The notes under the pieces were generated by a model that ran no database searches, was not told where the DNA came from, and saw nothing but the letters and a program-made list of their open reading frames with translations. The position numbers and the translations under genes were made by a program. 64,000 nucleotides of DNA, taken from Candidatus Gastranaerophilales bacterium (GTDB taxonomy: Bacteria > Cyanobacteriota > Vampirovibrionia > Gastranaerophilales > Gastranaerophilaceae). The stretch covers positions 62,001 through 126,000 of the forward strand of contig CANPYW010000001.1 of assembly GCA_947588745.1 (NCBI GenBank), given 5' to 3'. Below are positions 20,120 to 30,400 of the stretch, piece after piece; within the stretch, counting starts at the first letter, position 1; each line of letters begins with the position of its first letter.

Positions 20120-20149
20120 AAGAACCGGGAGCATATTACCCCGGTTCTT
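20120..20149 (-). terminator. Stem-loop terminator of the lpx-aminopeptidase operon
   Basis: AAGAACCGGG (20120-20129) pairs perfectly with CCCGGTTCTT (20140-20149). It lies 6 bases after the minus-strand aminopeptidase stop. The following minus-strand T-content is modest (CATTTATTATG), so efficiency is uncertain. Confidence 0.65.
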
Positions 20150-20154
20150 TAATT

Positions 20155-21258
20155 TTAAATTAAAAATTTACCGTTTTCATAGAACAACTCATCATCAGCA
20201 TAGATTTTACCGCCGTTTTTCATGTTTTTAATCAAATCCCAATGAAGCCCGGAAACATTTTTACCGCCGGTATCGGGGTAAGAAGCCCCTATTGCCATGT
20301 GAATGGAACCGCCTATTTTTTCATCAAACAAAATATTACCCGTTACATCTTTAATCATTTCATTTGTACCAATGGCAATTTCGCCGACAAATCTTGAACC
20401 GTCATCCATATCCAGCATATTTATAAGAAATTCTTCGCCCTTTTCCGCTTTTGCTTCAATAACTTTACCGTCTTTTAACGTTAATAACACTTTCTGTGCT
20501 TCATTTCCTCTGTATATTTGAGGAAAATCAAAATATATCCGGCCGTTTGCACTATCTTCTACGGGAGAAGTATAAACTTCGCCGTCGGGGAAATTACACT
20601 CACCAGCACAGCTTTTCCAAATTCTGCCCGACACATTGAACGAAATATCCGTTTTTTCTCCAACCAATCTGATTTTCGATTTTCCGTTCAAATAATCCGC
20701 AATTTTTTGCTGTTTTTGAGCAATTTCTTTCCATTTTTCAACGGGATTATCCGTATGCAAATAACACGCATTAATTAAAAACTCGGTATATTCGTCAAGC
20801 GACATATTTGCTTCCTGAGCAAGTGCATTTGTTGGGAAATCTGCTATTACCCATTTTAAATCACCTGCTGCCGAACGTTTCAACATTTTTTCGGATAACC
20901 TTCGAACCACGCTTGAACGTTTTGCAAGTTTTTTTGAATCTAATCTCGTCATGCTTTTCACATTAAAAGGTGCACCTATCGATATAAAATTCTTTGCTTT
21001 ATCGTACTCAACCTCCGTCATGGGGTCAATATATTCAAGCTGCATATCGGAAGCATTCTTAATATATACTTCACTTAAGCCCTCAACACCCATTCTTACA
21101 ACGGGATATCCGCCTTTTTCAAGCACTCTTTTATAAATTGCCTTAATTAACGGTTGCGATTGGTATGAGTCTGTTCTTATAACGGTTAATTCACCCGGCT
21201 GTACATTCACCGAATAATCAACAAGAACCTTTGCATATTTATCCCATAAATTATCCAT
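20155..21258 (-). CDS. Aminopeptidase of family M29 (AmpS/PepS type)
   Basis: A 367-aa metallo-aminopeptidase. Family M29 signatures are EVYTSPVEDSANGRIYFDFP, then GEIAIGTNEM, LFDEKIGGSIHMAIGASYP and GLHWDLIKNM, which together supply the Glu, His and Asp metal ligands. Residues 1-110 form the usual N-terminal sub-domain (VNVQPGELTVIRTDSYQ). It cleaves N-terminal residues from peptides in the cytoplasm. The gene begins 2 bases after lpxA, so it appears to be co-transcribed with lipid A genes. This is an odd pairing with no evident functional link. GAAGAGG lies 7 bases before the ATG. Confidence 0.92.
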   Translation of the reverse strand: MDNLWDKYAKVLVDYSVNVQPGELTVIRTDSYQSQPLIKAIYKRVLEKGGYPVVRMGVEGLSEVYIKNASDMQLEYIDPMTEVEYDKAKNFISIGAPFNVKSMTRLDSKKLAKRSSVVRRLSEKMLKRSAAGDLKWVIADFPTNALAQEANMSLDEYTEFLINACYLHTDNPVEKWKEIAQKQQKIADYLNGKSKIRLVGEKTDISFNVSGRIWKSCAGECNFPDGEVYTSPVEDSANGRIYFDFPQIYRGNEAQKVLLTLKDGKVIEAKAEKGEEFLINMLDMDDGSRFVGEIAIGTNEMIKDVTGNILFDEKIGGSIHMAIGASYPDTGGKNVSGLHWDLIKNMKNGGKIYADDELFYENGKFLI

Positions 21259-21260
21259 TA

Positions 21261-22064
21261 TTATACCTCTTCATCAGCTAAATCATTACACCTTGAAAGA
21301 TAAATTCCTCTTTTTGATGTTCTAAAGAATTCAACAAGCCTCATAACATTTTTATCAGAAGAATATTTTTCCTCCAGCTCTTTTAATACTTCGGTAACCG
21401 TAGTTTTTCTGGCCTGAATAATTTTATACGCCTCTCTTATATTTTTGCGTTCTTCGGGGGTAAAACCACGTCTTTTTAAACCTATTACATTCGGGCCATG
21501 AAGTATTGCGGGACGTCCGTCCGCTTTTGCAAACGGCGGTATATCCATTCTTGCTGCGGAAAATCCCGATATAATAGCATATTCACCTATTCTTACATTT
21601 TGATGATATACGCTCATACCGCCCAAAAACGCACCTTTTCCAACTTGGCAATGACCTCCGATTGTAGCTAAATTTGCGAAAATAGCTTCATCATCAACTG
21701 TGCAGTTATGAGCAACGTGAGAAGAAGCCATAAACAAGCACTTATTACCGACTTTTGTAACGGCACCGTCTTCTCCCGCAGCTCTGTTTATTGTTACATA
21801 TTCTTTAATTATACAATTATTACCTATTTCAACTCTGGTTTTCTGTCCTTTGTAACTCAAATCCTGAGGGGCTGTACCCAAACTTGCAAAAGGATATATT
21901 ATTGTATCATTTCCTATATCACAATATTCCAAATAAGCATTTGCAACGATTTTAACATTTTCACCCAATTTTACACCGTTTCCGATTACAACCCCGGGGC
22001 CTATTTCACAACTTGACGGAATTACCGCATCCGATGCTATGATTGCTGTTTGATGAATTGTCAT
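21261..22064 (-). CDS. lpxA: UDP-N-acetylglucosamine acyltransferase
   Basis: A 267-aa left-handed beta-helix acyltransferase that catalyses the first step of lipid A synthesis, using acyl-ACP. It shows hexapeptide repeats from residue 4 to about 190. It has the family signature TVDDEAIFANLATIGGHCQVG preceded by HVAHNC (with the catalytic His), and LKRRGFTPEERKNIREAYK near the C-terminus. It has the usual length. It is preceded by AGGAGA and lies 16 bases after fabZ. Confidence 0.96.
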   Translation of the reverse strand: MTIHQTAIIASDAVIPSSCEIGPGVVIGNGVKLGENVKIVANAYLEYCDIGNDTIIYPFASLGTAPQDLSYKGQKTRVEIGNNCIIKEYVTINRAAGEDGAVTKVGNKCLFMASSHVAHNCTVDDEAIFANLATIGGHCQVGKGAFLGGMSVYHQNVRIGEYAIISGFSAARMDIPPFAKADGRPAILHGPNVIGLKRRGFTPEERKNIREAYKIIQARKTTVTEVLKELEEKYSSDKNVMRLVEFFRTSKRGIYLSRCNDLADEEV

Positions 22065-22080
22065 AATTTTTCTCCTAAAT

Positions 22081-22536
22081 TTACTTATTTCCCGCCATAG
22101 AAAACATTAAATCAGCCTCAACTGCCAGTTGTCCGTCAACAAAACCTCTGGCATGTGCTTTTGCTATCGGACCTTTTAATTTTACCAACTCTGCTTCCAT
22201 GTCAAATCTGTCACCCGGTCTAACCTGCTTTCTAAACCTGACATTATCTATTCCAGCATATAAAAATAACTTATCTTTATATTGAGGAAGCGGCATTAGT
22301 ACACTTGCAGACATTTGAGCCATTGCTTCCAGCTGTAATACCCCCGGCATTACAGGATTACCCGGAAAATGCCCCGTAAAAAACGCTTCATTTGCCGTTA
22401 AATTTTTATATCCCTTACAATATTTTCCCGGTACACACTCGGTTACTCTGTCTACAAGCAAAAAAGGATATCTGTGAGGAAGCATTTCCATCATATCCAT
22501 AACATCAAATTGCATGATTTCTTGTTCTTCTGTCAT
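22081..22536 (-). CDS. fabZ: (3R)-hydroxyacyl-ACP dehydratase FabZ
   Basis: A 151-aa hot-dog-fold dehydratase of fatty acid elongation. The catalytic His is in LPHRYPFLLVDRV and the Glu is in GHFPGNPVMPGVLQLEAMAQ. Its start overlaps the lpxC stop by one base (TAATG), with GGAGGA upstream, so translation is coupled. The product competes with LpxA and LpxD for hydroxyacyl-ACP, which explains its place in the operon. Confidence 0.97.
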   Translation of the reverse strand: MTEEQEIMQFDVMDMMEMLPHRYPFLLVDRVTECVPGKYCKGYKNLTANEAFFTGHFPGNPVMPGVLQLEAMAQMSASVLMPLPQYKDKLFLYAGIDNVRFRKQVRPGDRFDMEAELVKLKGPIAKAHARGFVDGQLAVEADLMFSMAGNK

Positions 22537-23342
22537 TATTCCTCCATAATCAATTTATCTTTTATTTGTTTTGCAGCCGTTATGTGAACGGTATGTCCGG
22601 CTTCCTTGACTATAATATCAGCTTTTAAATTTAATATATTACAACCCGCAAGATAAAAATCGCCGATTAAATCAAGTATTTTATGTTTTATAGGTTCAAA
22701 GTCGGATTTTAATTCGGAAGTATACCCGTCATCAGTCAACCCCAAAGTATTTTCCAAGCTTGCACCTCTGCCGTATCCGGCTTTTTGAAGCATTTCAAGC
22801 TCGTTTAGATATCCGAACGTTCTTGCCTCTGTGTATTCGTCAAGTTTACTCGTATCCAGGGCAATCCAGCGGTTTTTTAAATCTTTATGTCTGAAATTTA
22901 CGGCGTATGTTACGTTTAAAGAGTCTGACGGAAGTACAATCAAATGTGTTTTTCCGTTTTGATACATTACGGGTTCTTTTAACACGTAAGTTTTATTGCA
23001 AGCCTTACACATGCCCGCATTTTTAAAAGCCTCCACCCACATTTTGGCACCACCGTCAAGAATGGGAAGCTCATAATGTGATAAATAGACATCCAGGGAA
23101 TTTATGTTGCAAATAGCACATGCCGCCATAAAATGTTCGATGAGCATTATTTTTACATCGCTGTTTCCGATAACGGTGCAATGTTGTGTAGATACAACAT
23201 TATCAATATGTGCTTCAATTGTTTTACCGTTAAAATGAAACCTTATACCCTTGTTATCGGAGGGGCAAATTTTTGCTTCGGAGTCAATCCCCGTCATAAG
23301 TGCAACGGATTTCAAAACAATTTCTTTTTTCATAACGTTCAT
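22536..23342 (-). CDS. lpxC: UDP-3-O-acyl-N-acetylglucosamine deacetylase
   Basis: A 268-aa zinc amidase that commits UDP-GlcNAc to lipid A. The zinc motif reads MLIEHFMAACAICNINSL (Glu-His). EARTFGYLNELEMLQKAG, SLENTLGLTD and the second zinc pair in KHKILDLIGDFYLAG follow, with a C-terminal His (HTVHITAAKQ) as catalytic base. It is some 35 residues shorter than the E. coli protein but all core motifs are present. The start overlaps the lpxD stop by one base, and AAAGGA is correctly spaced. Confidence 0.96.
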   Translation of the reverse strand: MNVMKKEIVLKSVALMTGIDSEAKICPSDNKGIRFHFNGKTIEAHIDNVVSTQHCTVIGNSDVKIMLIEHFMAACAICNINSLDVYLSHYELPILDGGAKMWVEAFKNAGMCKACNKTYVLKEPVMYQNGKTHLIVLPSDSLNVTYAVNFRHKDLKNRWIALDTSKLDEYTEARTFGYLNELEMLQKAGYGRGASLENTLGLTDDGYTSELKSDFEPIKHKILDLIGDFYLAGCNILNLKADIIVKEAGHTVHITAAKQIKDKLIMEE

Positions 23343-24418
23343 TATTTTAAATCCTTTAAAAGATGTTCGTAATCTTTGAATTTGTTAACCAAATCTTCAG
23401 CTTTTTTCATTGTTTTCATGTGTTTCAGGAAATCTTTTCTCGGCATGGCGGGTGCACCTATTAATATGGTTTTTTCGGGGAAGCTTCTTGTAATACCGGC
23501 TTTAGCCATTACAATAGAATCACTTCCGATTTCTATATGGTCTGCCATACCGACTTGTCCTGCGATAACGACTCTGTCACCTATTTTGCAGCTGCCTGCA
23601 ATACCCACTTGAGATACAATCATACAGCCTTTTCCGATTTTGCAATTATGACCGATTTGAACCAAATTATCAATTTTTGTTTGTTCTCCGATAACGGTAT
23701 TTTCTATTGTACCTTTATCTATACAGGTATTAGCACCTATTTCGACATCATCTTCAATCACAACGGAGCCGATTGAGGGTATTTTATATATTTTCTGATC
23801 GGAGTTATCATCTTTAGCTTTCCCTTCCTGTCTTGCATTTTCGACATTATTTGGATTTTCGGTAACAAAACTAAAGCCGTCCGCAGCAATACTAACCCCG
23901 TGCTGTAGGATAACTCTGTTGCCGATAATTGCATTATCACCTATGTTGCACCCGGGATGAAACAGACAATTTTCGCCGATTTGTACCGAACGACCTATAT
24001 ATGTATTTGCGAGTATTTTGGAATTTTTACCGACCGATACGTTTCTTGAAATAACAACATTAGGGCCGATAGAAACATTTTCGCCCAATTTTGCCGTAGG
24101 ATGTATAACTGCGGAGGGATGTATCCCTATAGTAGATTCGGGAGGCATATAAAACAGATGTAACAGCTTCATCATTGCCAAACGTGGACGTTCAGCCTCT
24201 ATAGTAGAAATACTATCCGATGAAACACCTATAGGAACAAGTGCCGCCTTCGCTTTTGTTTTGGATAAATTTTCTATTTCATCTTCATTCATGGCAAGTG
24301 CAAGTGTTTGTTCGTCAGCTAAAAGAGGCGGGCCGAGCCTTGAAATTTTAACATCTTCAACCTTTGTTAAAATGCCGCCGACTATATCCGCTATTTCTTC
24401 TAATGAATATTCTGTCAT
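23342..24418 (-). CDS. lpxD: UDP-3-O-(3-hydroxyacyl)glucosamine N-acyltransferase
   Basis: A 358-aa acyltransferase for the third step of lipid A synthesis. The N-terminal uridine-binding domain is at about 1-100 ([15 protein letters not shown]). The left-handed beta-helix of hexapeptide repeats contains the catalytic His region QIGHNCKIG and the C-terminal [15 protein letters not shown] followed by [15 protein letters not shown] chose ATG 24418 rather than TTG 24448 because AGGGAT is 9 bases before it and the protein then begins as LpxD proteins do. It is first in lpxD-lpxC-fabZ-lpxA-aminopeptidase. lpxB is not in the window. Confidence 0.95.
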   Translation of the reverse strand: MTEYSLEEIADIVGGILTKVEDVKISRLGPPLLADEQTLALAMNEDEIENLSKTKAKAALVPIGVSSDSISTIEAERPRLAMMKLLHLFYMPPESTIGIHPSAVIHPTAKLGENVSIGPNVVISRNVSVGKNSKILANTYIGRSVQIGENCLFHPGCNIGDNAIIGNRVILQHGVSIAADGFSFVTENPNNVENARQEGKAKDDNSDQKIYKIPSIGSVVIEDDVEIGANTCIDKGTIENTVIGEQTKIDNLVQIGHNCKIGKGCMIVSQVGIAGSCKIGDRVVIAGQVGMADHIEIGSDSIVMAKAGITRSFPEKTILIGAPAMPRKDFLKHMKTMKKAEDLVNKFKDYEHLLKDLK

Positions 24419-24523
24419 ATTATCTGTATCCCTATAAATCTGTACCAAAACATCTAATCGAATTTATTTTATTCGGTTCATTTCTATTTTAATACGAGGC
24501 ACTAAAAAACACAAACTTAAAAA

Positions 24524-26893
24524 CTAATACTTAAACCCGTACAAAAATCTTTTATATCTTGGCGAGTAAAAATATTTTTCATACCCTTTATCATCGAATA
24601 CTATTTTTATGGCATTATTATAGTCTGTTCTGTAATATTCTTTATCTTTTAGAATTTCTAAAGTTTGATAAGCTGGATGACCGTATATATTTTGCCCCGT
24701 TGAAATAACAAAGAATTTCGCACTATTAACCATTTTACTGTTTATTGTATTATTTGCACCATGGTGTCCTATTTTTATAAGTAATAAATTCTTTTTATAC
24801 ATATCATCCAGCCCGTTATACGTTTCTATATCACCGTCTGCCATAAATAATACATTGTTATTTTTGTATTTTAAATGAGTAATTATGGATTTTTGATTTT
24901 CATTGCTGATATTTTTTGTTTGAGCTTTTAAAAGCGTAATTATCGTATTTTCATTCTCAAAAATTCTCTTATCATGCCCGATAATTTCAGTGTTTATTTT
25001 ATTAAGTTTTAAATAATTTTCAATATCATTATACAATTTTGTATCTTCGCTGCAATCGGTTATATAAACATGCTTAACATTCAAATTATTAAGAATATCG
25101 ATTGTTCCGCCTGCGTGGTCAGCATCAAAATGAGTAACAATCAATGCTTCTATATCTTTAATTCCTTTATCTTTTAAGTATTTGATAATTATATTTTTAG
25201 CCTGAGAAGAAGTACTCATATAAGGAAGTTTTCCTGTATCTATCAGAAAATATTTGTTCGTATCCGTTTTAAGCATTATTGCATCGGCATTTCCGACCGA
25301 AAAAAAGATTATCTCCGTGTTATTTTTATGTACGGAAATAAATGTTAACCCGAACAACACAAGTAAAGCGGAAATGAGTATATAAAATTTTCTCTTAAAA
25401 AGTTTATTTTCAAAAATGACGGTTATAAAAATAATTATCATGAAATACAAAACTATTTGTAACATTGACGGCTTTTTAAGATATATAATCGAATTTGGTA
25501 AAGATGAAAAGAATTCTGCCGTTTTTACAATATAAACCAGAAAAGGATTTAATATAAAATCCGCTATTTTGCACACTTGAACTGCGAGCAGGGGAATTAA
25601 CGCAATTATCGAGCTTATAAACCCGATAAAAGACACTACACTTAAAACGGGAATAATTGTAATATTCGTTAAAACGGAATACATTGTAAACGTATTAAAA
25701 TAATACATTTGCAGCGGCATTGCATAAATTTGTGCAATAACAGGTATAATGCAAGCACCCAGTATGTTATTAACGAGTTTATATTTAGTATTTATCGATA
25801 CCAAAGGAGCGGTTAAAATAAGTGCAAACGTTACAATAAACGATAATTGAAAGCCTATATCGAACAACATTAAAGGGTTAAATAACAGCATAATAAAACC
25901 GACCAAAAACAGAAGCGAAATAGTGGATGTTGTTCTGTCAAAAAGTTTACCGATTAAAATCAAAGTAAGCATAAGTGTAGCCCTGATAATAGGAGGCCCA
26001 AAACCCGTCATACAAGTGTAAAACAGGATTAACATAATTCCGGTTATTATTGAAAATCTGTAATTTAACTTTAGTTTTACCGCAAAGAAAAACCAAATAC
26101 CGAAAATTAAAGTAACATTCATGCCCGATGCTGCAAGTATATGAAAAATTCCGGAATTAATAAATTTTGTTTTCGTTTCCTCATCTGGGTTAACGGCGTC
26201 ATCACCGAAGATTATTCCTCCGAGGACTTCAAGCATGGGTGATTTAATATTTTGAGCATGGATATTAATAATATTAGTTCTTGTATCATTTAATTTTCTT
26301 AACACTTTCCCCAAAAAAGTATTTGAATGTGATTTTATACTCCAATTTTTATTAACATAAAAAACGGTAAAGACTTTTTTTAATTGAAGATACTTTGCAT
26401 AATCAAACTGTGAAGGATTTTGGGAATAAGGAACCGTTTTAATTTTTCCTTCCATATTAAGCGTATCACCGATTTTTATATTTTTAAGTTTAGCTTCATC
26501 ATCACTCAAAGTCACAAGAATTTTGGCATTTACATTCACAGGTTTATCTTTTCCTATTTTGTAAGAAATTACATTTGCATAAAATTTTGTTTTATTAATC
26601 AAATTATTAGCAGGTATTGAACAAACTTCCGCTGTTATGCCCGCATATTTGTCCGATAAAGAAACCAAGTCATCATAAAACTTTAAATGCAAAGCAGTGT
26701 TAACAAGTCCGATTATAAAAGTTATTAATAAAACCAGTGCATATTTAAACGAAATGATTTTTTGTTTGAGAAATAAAAAAGACACACAAAAAACACAAAT
26801 TAAACCTGCAACAGTTATATAATCGTAATAGTAGGCAAGTATTGCCAAAATATATATAAAAGCAAAAAGTATTATTTTAGTTTGTTTATTCAT
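24524..26893 (-). CDS. comEC: ComEC/Rec2-type DNA uptake channel
   Basis: A 789-aa membrane protein with the full three-part ComEC layout. An N-terminal OB-like DUF4131 domain lies between early helices. The central Competence domain has many helices (SGIFHILAASGMNVTLIFG, TGFGPPIIRATLML). A C-terminal metallo-beta-lactamase domain from about residue 515 contains LIVTHFDADHAGG, KIGHHGANNTI and GHPA. It carries single-stranded DNA across the inner membrane in natural transformation. The motif usually written VGQGDA is VGNADA here. No other com gene is nearby. Confidence 0.93.
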   Translation of the reverse strand: MNKQTKIILFAFIYILAILAYYYDYITVAGLICVFCVSFLFLKQKIISFKYALVLLITFIIGLVNTALHLKFYDDLVSLSDKYAGITAEVCSIPANNLINKTKFYANVISYKIGKDKPVNVNAKILVTLSDDEAKLKNIKIGDTLNMEGKIKTVPYSQNPSQFDYAKYLQLKKVFTVFYVNKNWSIKSHSNTFLGKVLRKLNDTRTNIINIHAQNIKSPMLEVLGGIIFGDDAVNPDEETKTKFINSGIFHILAASGMNVTLIFGIWFFFAVKLKLNYRFSIITGIMLILFYTCMTGFGPPIIRATLMLTLILIGKLFDRTTSTISLLFLVGFIMLLFNPLMLFDIGFQLSFIVTFALILTAPLVSINTKYKLVNNILGACIIPVIAQIYAMPLQMYYFNTFTMYSVLTNITIIPVLSVVSFIGFISSIIALIPLLAVQVCKIADFILNPFLVYIVKTAEFFSSLPNSIIYLKKPSMLQIVLYFMIIIFITVIFENKLFKRKFYILISALLVLFGLTFISVHKNNTEIIFFSVGNADAIMLKTDTNKYFLIDTGKLPYMSTSSQAKNIIIKYLKDKGIKDIEALIVTHFDADHAGGTIDILNNLNVKHVYITDCSEDTKLYNDIENYLKLNKINTEIIGHDKRIFENENTIITLLKAQTKNISNENQKSIITHLKYKNNNVLFMADGDIETYNGLDDMYKKNLLLIKIGHHGANNTINSKMVNSAKFFVISTGQNIYGHPAYQTLEILKDKEYYRTDYNNAIKIVFDDKGYEKYFYSPRYKRFLYGFKY

Positions 26894-26910
26894 TAATTTA
26901 ATAATACTAT

Positions 26911-26936
26911 AATGCTCTTACAATAGTAAGAGCATT
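26911..26936 (-). terminator. Stem-loop between a secreted protein gene and comEC
   Basis: AATGCTCTTAC (26911-26921) and GTAAGAGCATT (26926-26936) form an 11-bp perfect stem with a four-base loop. It begins 8 bases past the stop of the upstream minus-strand gene. The run after it is AT-rich rather than a pure T-run, so it is a probable but not strong terminator. Confidence 0.55.
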
Positions 26937-26943
26937 AATATAT

Positions 26944-27357
26944 TTATATCATTGTTTTTCTTATATTATTTTTTGACCGTTCAATATTATTGATTTTTTT
27001 CTCGGTATTCTTTATTTTATCGGCGAGATTTTTACGCTGTTCCTTAATCAATTGATATTGAGTGTCAATTTCCTGATATTTTGCTTTATAGTCCAACAAT
27101 TCATTTCTTATGTTAACTTGTGCACTGTCCAATTCGAATAATGCATTATTAAAGCTTGATGCATTTTGAGTCGTAGTTGTTGATGTATTTTTAACGGATG
27201 TAACATCTTTTTCCGAAACAGTTTTCGTATTATCCGTTACTTTTGATTTAGAAATTTCCGGTATTTCCGTATATTCAGTAGGATCATACACCATTCCCTC
27301 AGCCAAAGCTGCGGATGAAAATATTAATAAAGCCAAGGTTGTCAATAAGTACTTCAT
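26944..27357 (-). CDS. Secreted coiled-coil protein, unknown function
   Basis: A 137-aa protein with a signal peptide (MKYLLTTLALLIFSSAALAEG). A Ser/Thr-rich linker follows (residues 30-70), then a long amphipathic helix to the C-terminus: ALFELDSAQVNIRNELLDY, QLIKEQRKNLADKIKNTEKK and NNIERSKNN. This looks like a periplasmic coiled coil (OmpH/Skp-like or a tether), but no family signature is clear. It is divergent from mfd across a 100-base gap. Confidence 0.6.
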   Translation of the reverse strand: MKYLLTTLALLIFSSAALAEGMVYDPTEYTEIPEISKSKVTDNTKTVSEKDVTSVKNTSTTTTQNASSFNNALFELDSAQVNIRNELLDYKAKYQEIDTQYQLIKEQRKNLADKIKNTEKKINNIERSKNNIRKTMI

Positions 27358-27399
27358 GTTTATTCTCCAATGTTATTTATATTAAATCATTTTTTAGCG

Positions 27400-27428
27400 T
27401 TGCGGAAATCATATATATAATTGATAAT
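27400..27428 (+). promoter_or_regulatory. Putative promoter of mfd
   Basis: TTGCGG (27400-27405), a 17-base spacer, then GATAAT (27423-27428). Transcription would start near 27435, giving a leader of about 23 bases. No clear ribosome binding site precedes ATG 27458. Confidence 0.45.
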
Positions 27429-27457
27429 TTAGTATTATGATTTAAAATGATAATTAC

Positions 27458-30400
27458 ATGAAAACTTTTATTAAACAACTTAAATGTGAATACAGTGAAA
27501 AAATAACCGCCCTAATGAATAAAAAAACTTCTTTTGCGATTAGCGGCATTACAAACTGTACAAAACTGATTATTTTAGCACAGTTGATTATAAAAAATTC
27601 TCAAAAGATTGTATTTATTACGGAAACAGAACAAACCGCACTCAAATTTCAAAATGACCTTAAAAATTTATTCGATATAAATGCCGTCATTTTTCCGTTT
27701 CAAGACGGTTCTATTTATGACACAAATTCAAAAAATCTGTATAAATATTCAAGACAAACTCAAATTTTGAATGACAGTTTAAAAAACGATATCCTTATTG
27801 TTCCTCAAAAAGCACTGTTTGAAAAATTTCCCTCCAAAGAGTTTTTTGATAAAAACAGCATAAAATTAAAACCTGATGATGATATTGATACGGAAAAATT
27901 TGCTCATCAACTTACGGAATTAGGCTATAAAAGAAAAACACTTGTGGCAGATGTCGGAGAATTCAGCATAAGAGGTGATATCATAGATGTCTTTCCCTTA
28001 TCCGAAAACCCTTTCAGAATAGAACTCTGGGGAGATACAGTTACGGATATCAGAACTTTCGACAATTCCTCACAAAGAAGTATCGCAAAAGCAAAAGATA
28101 TCACAATTCAGCCCGTATACAAATTTATATTAAAAGATGAGTCTTATAAAGAAATCGAAAGTCTTATCAATAAAGATGATGAAATTCAATCGGAATTATC
28201 GGAAGAAATCAGGAATAAAAATTATTTTGAGGGAATAGAATACTACGCTTCTTATTTTAACGATAACTTAAAAACTTTTTCCGAACTTGCGGATGAAAAT
28301 TTGATTTTTATATTTGATGATTATACGCAGTTTAAATCAAAATATAAACAAAACGATGAAAATCTTACAAAACAGTATGAAGAAAACATTAAAACCAATC
28401 TTACTCTGCCTTTAAAAAATAAAAACCACCCCGATTTAAAAGAATTTTTAACAAGTTTAAGTTCACATCAAAAAATTTATTTTGATAATTTTATTTCCGA
28501 CGAAACCGATATAAATATTGAGCTTACAACGGAATTAATTCCGTATTTTTCAGGTGGAATGAAAGATATGGCAGAATTTATTTCCGAAAAATTAAGAAAA
28601 CACTATAAAGTAATAATCGCAACGGATTATAAAAACAGAATTGAAGAAATTTTAAAAGAATATGAAATACCGTTTTCTTATGATATTTTAACCCAAAATT
28701 CAGTATATATCACAAATAATACAGTGCTGGCGGGCAGTATTACGGAAGATTGCAAACTCGTTATTCTCACCGATAAAGAATTTTTCAATAAACGCTCAAA
28801 GGATATAACGGGCATAAGATACAATTACAAAAGAGAAAATCTTGATTTCATAGAATCACTTAATGATATTAAAGAGGGCGATTACATAGTTCACATGGTG
28901 CATGGAATCGGAATATTCAAAGGGTTATCGAAACAAGTGATAGACGGCGAAGAAAAGGATTATCTTACACTTGAATATGCAAAAGGCGATAAACTCCACA
29001 TTCCCGCCGAACAGATAAATATGCTGTGCAGATACAGAGGCTCCGGAAACGTTCTTCCACCACTTTCAAGAATGGGCGGTAATGACTGGAATAATACAAA
29101 AAACAGAGTAAAAAAGGCAGTTGAAGATGTAGCCGCAGACCTTATTAATCTTTATGCGTTAAGAAAATTATCAAAAGGCTACGCTTTTGAACCCGATACC
29201 GTTTGGCAGTACGAAATGGAAGATGCATTCGGTTATACGGAAACTCCCGACCAAATGAAAGCAATCGCACAAACAAAAGAAGATATGGAGTCGGATAAAC
29301 CGATGGACAGGCTGATTTGCGGAGATGTAGGGTTTGGAAAAACGGAAGTTGCAATTCGTGCAATATTTAAAGCCGTAATGTCATCAAAACAGGCTGCCGT
29401 CGTTGTTCCCACAACCATACTTGCCATGCAGCATTATCAGACAATTTCAGAAAGATTTAAGCCGTTCCCCGTAAAAGTTGAACTTTTATCAAGATTTAAA
29501 ACTCACAAGGAACAAAAAGAAACAATAAAAAAGCTTATTTTAGGTGAAGTTGATGTTGTTATAGGCACACACAGACTGCTTCAAGACGATATTCAATTTA
29601 AAGATTTAGGGCTTCTTGTTATAGATGAAGAACATAAATTCGGAGTTAAACACAAAGAAAAACTGAAACGGCTGAAGAAAAACATTGATATACTTACAAT
29701 GTCTGCCACTCCCATACCGAGGACTTTATATATGTCATTATCGGGAATAAAAGATATGAGTATAATAAATACCGCACCGACAAACAGATTGCCCGTCAAA
29801 ACCTATGTATGCACATACAAAGACTCCGTTATAAAAAATGCAATTAATTATGAATTAGAAAGAGAAGGACAGGTATTTTACTTATACAACAGAGTCGAGA
29901 GTATATATGAGTTTTCCCGCCAATTAAAGGAACTCATGCCCAATATAAGACTTGCCGTTGCACATGGTCAAATGGATAAAAATGAACTTGAAACGGTAAT
30001 GACAGACTTTTTAAACAGGGAATATGATGTTTTATTATGCACAACAATTATTGAATCAGGCTTAGATATTCCTAATGCAAATACGATGATTATACATGAC
30101 GCTGATAAATTCGGACTGGCACAGCTTTATCAAATAAGAGGGCGTGTGGGAAGAACAGATAAGCAAGCATTTTGCTACTGTTTGTATAGAAATGCGGCAA
30201 ATCTTACAAGCGATGCCGTAAAACGACTACAATACATAAAGGAATTCACTGTTTTAGGCAGCGGATATCAAATTGCAATGCGTGATATTGAAATAAGAGG
30301 AGTAGGGAATGTTTTAGGAACTAAGCAGCATGGTCAAATGATAAACGTAGGATTTGATACATACTGTCAAATGCTTGAAGATGCAGTTGCTGAAATTCAG

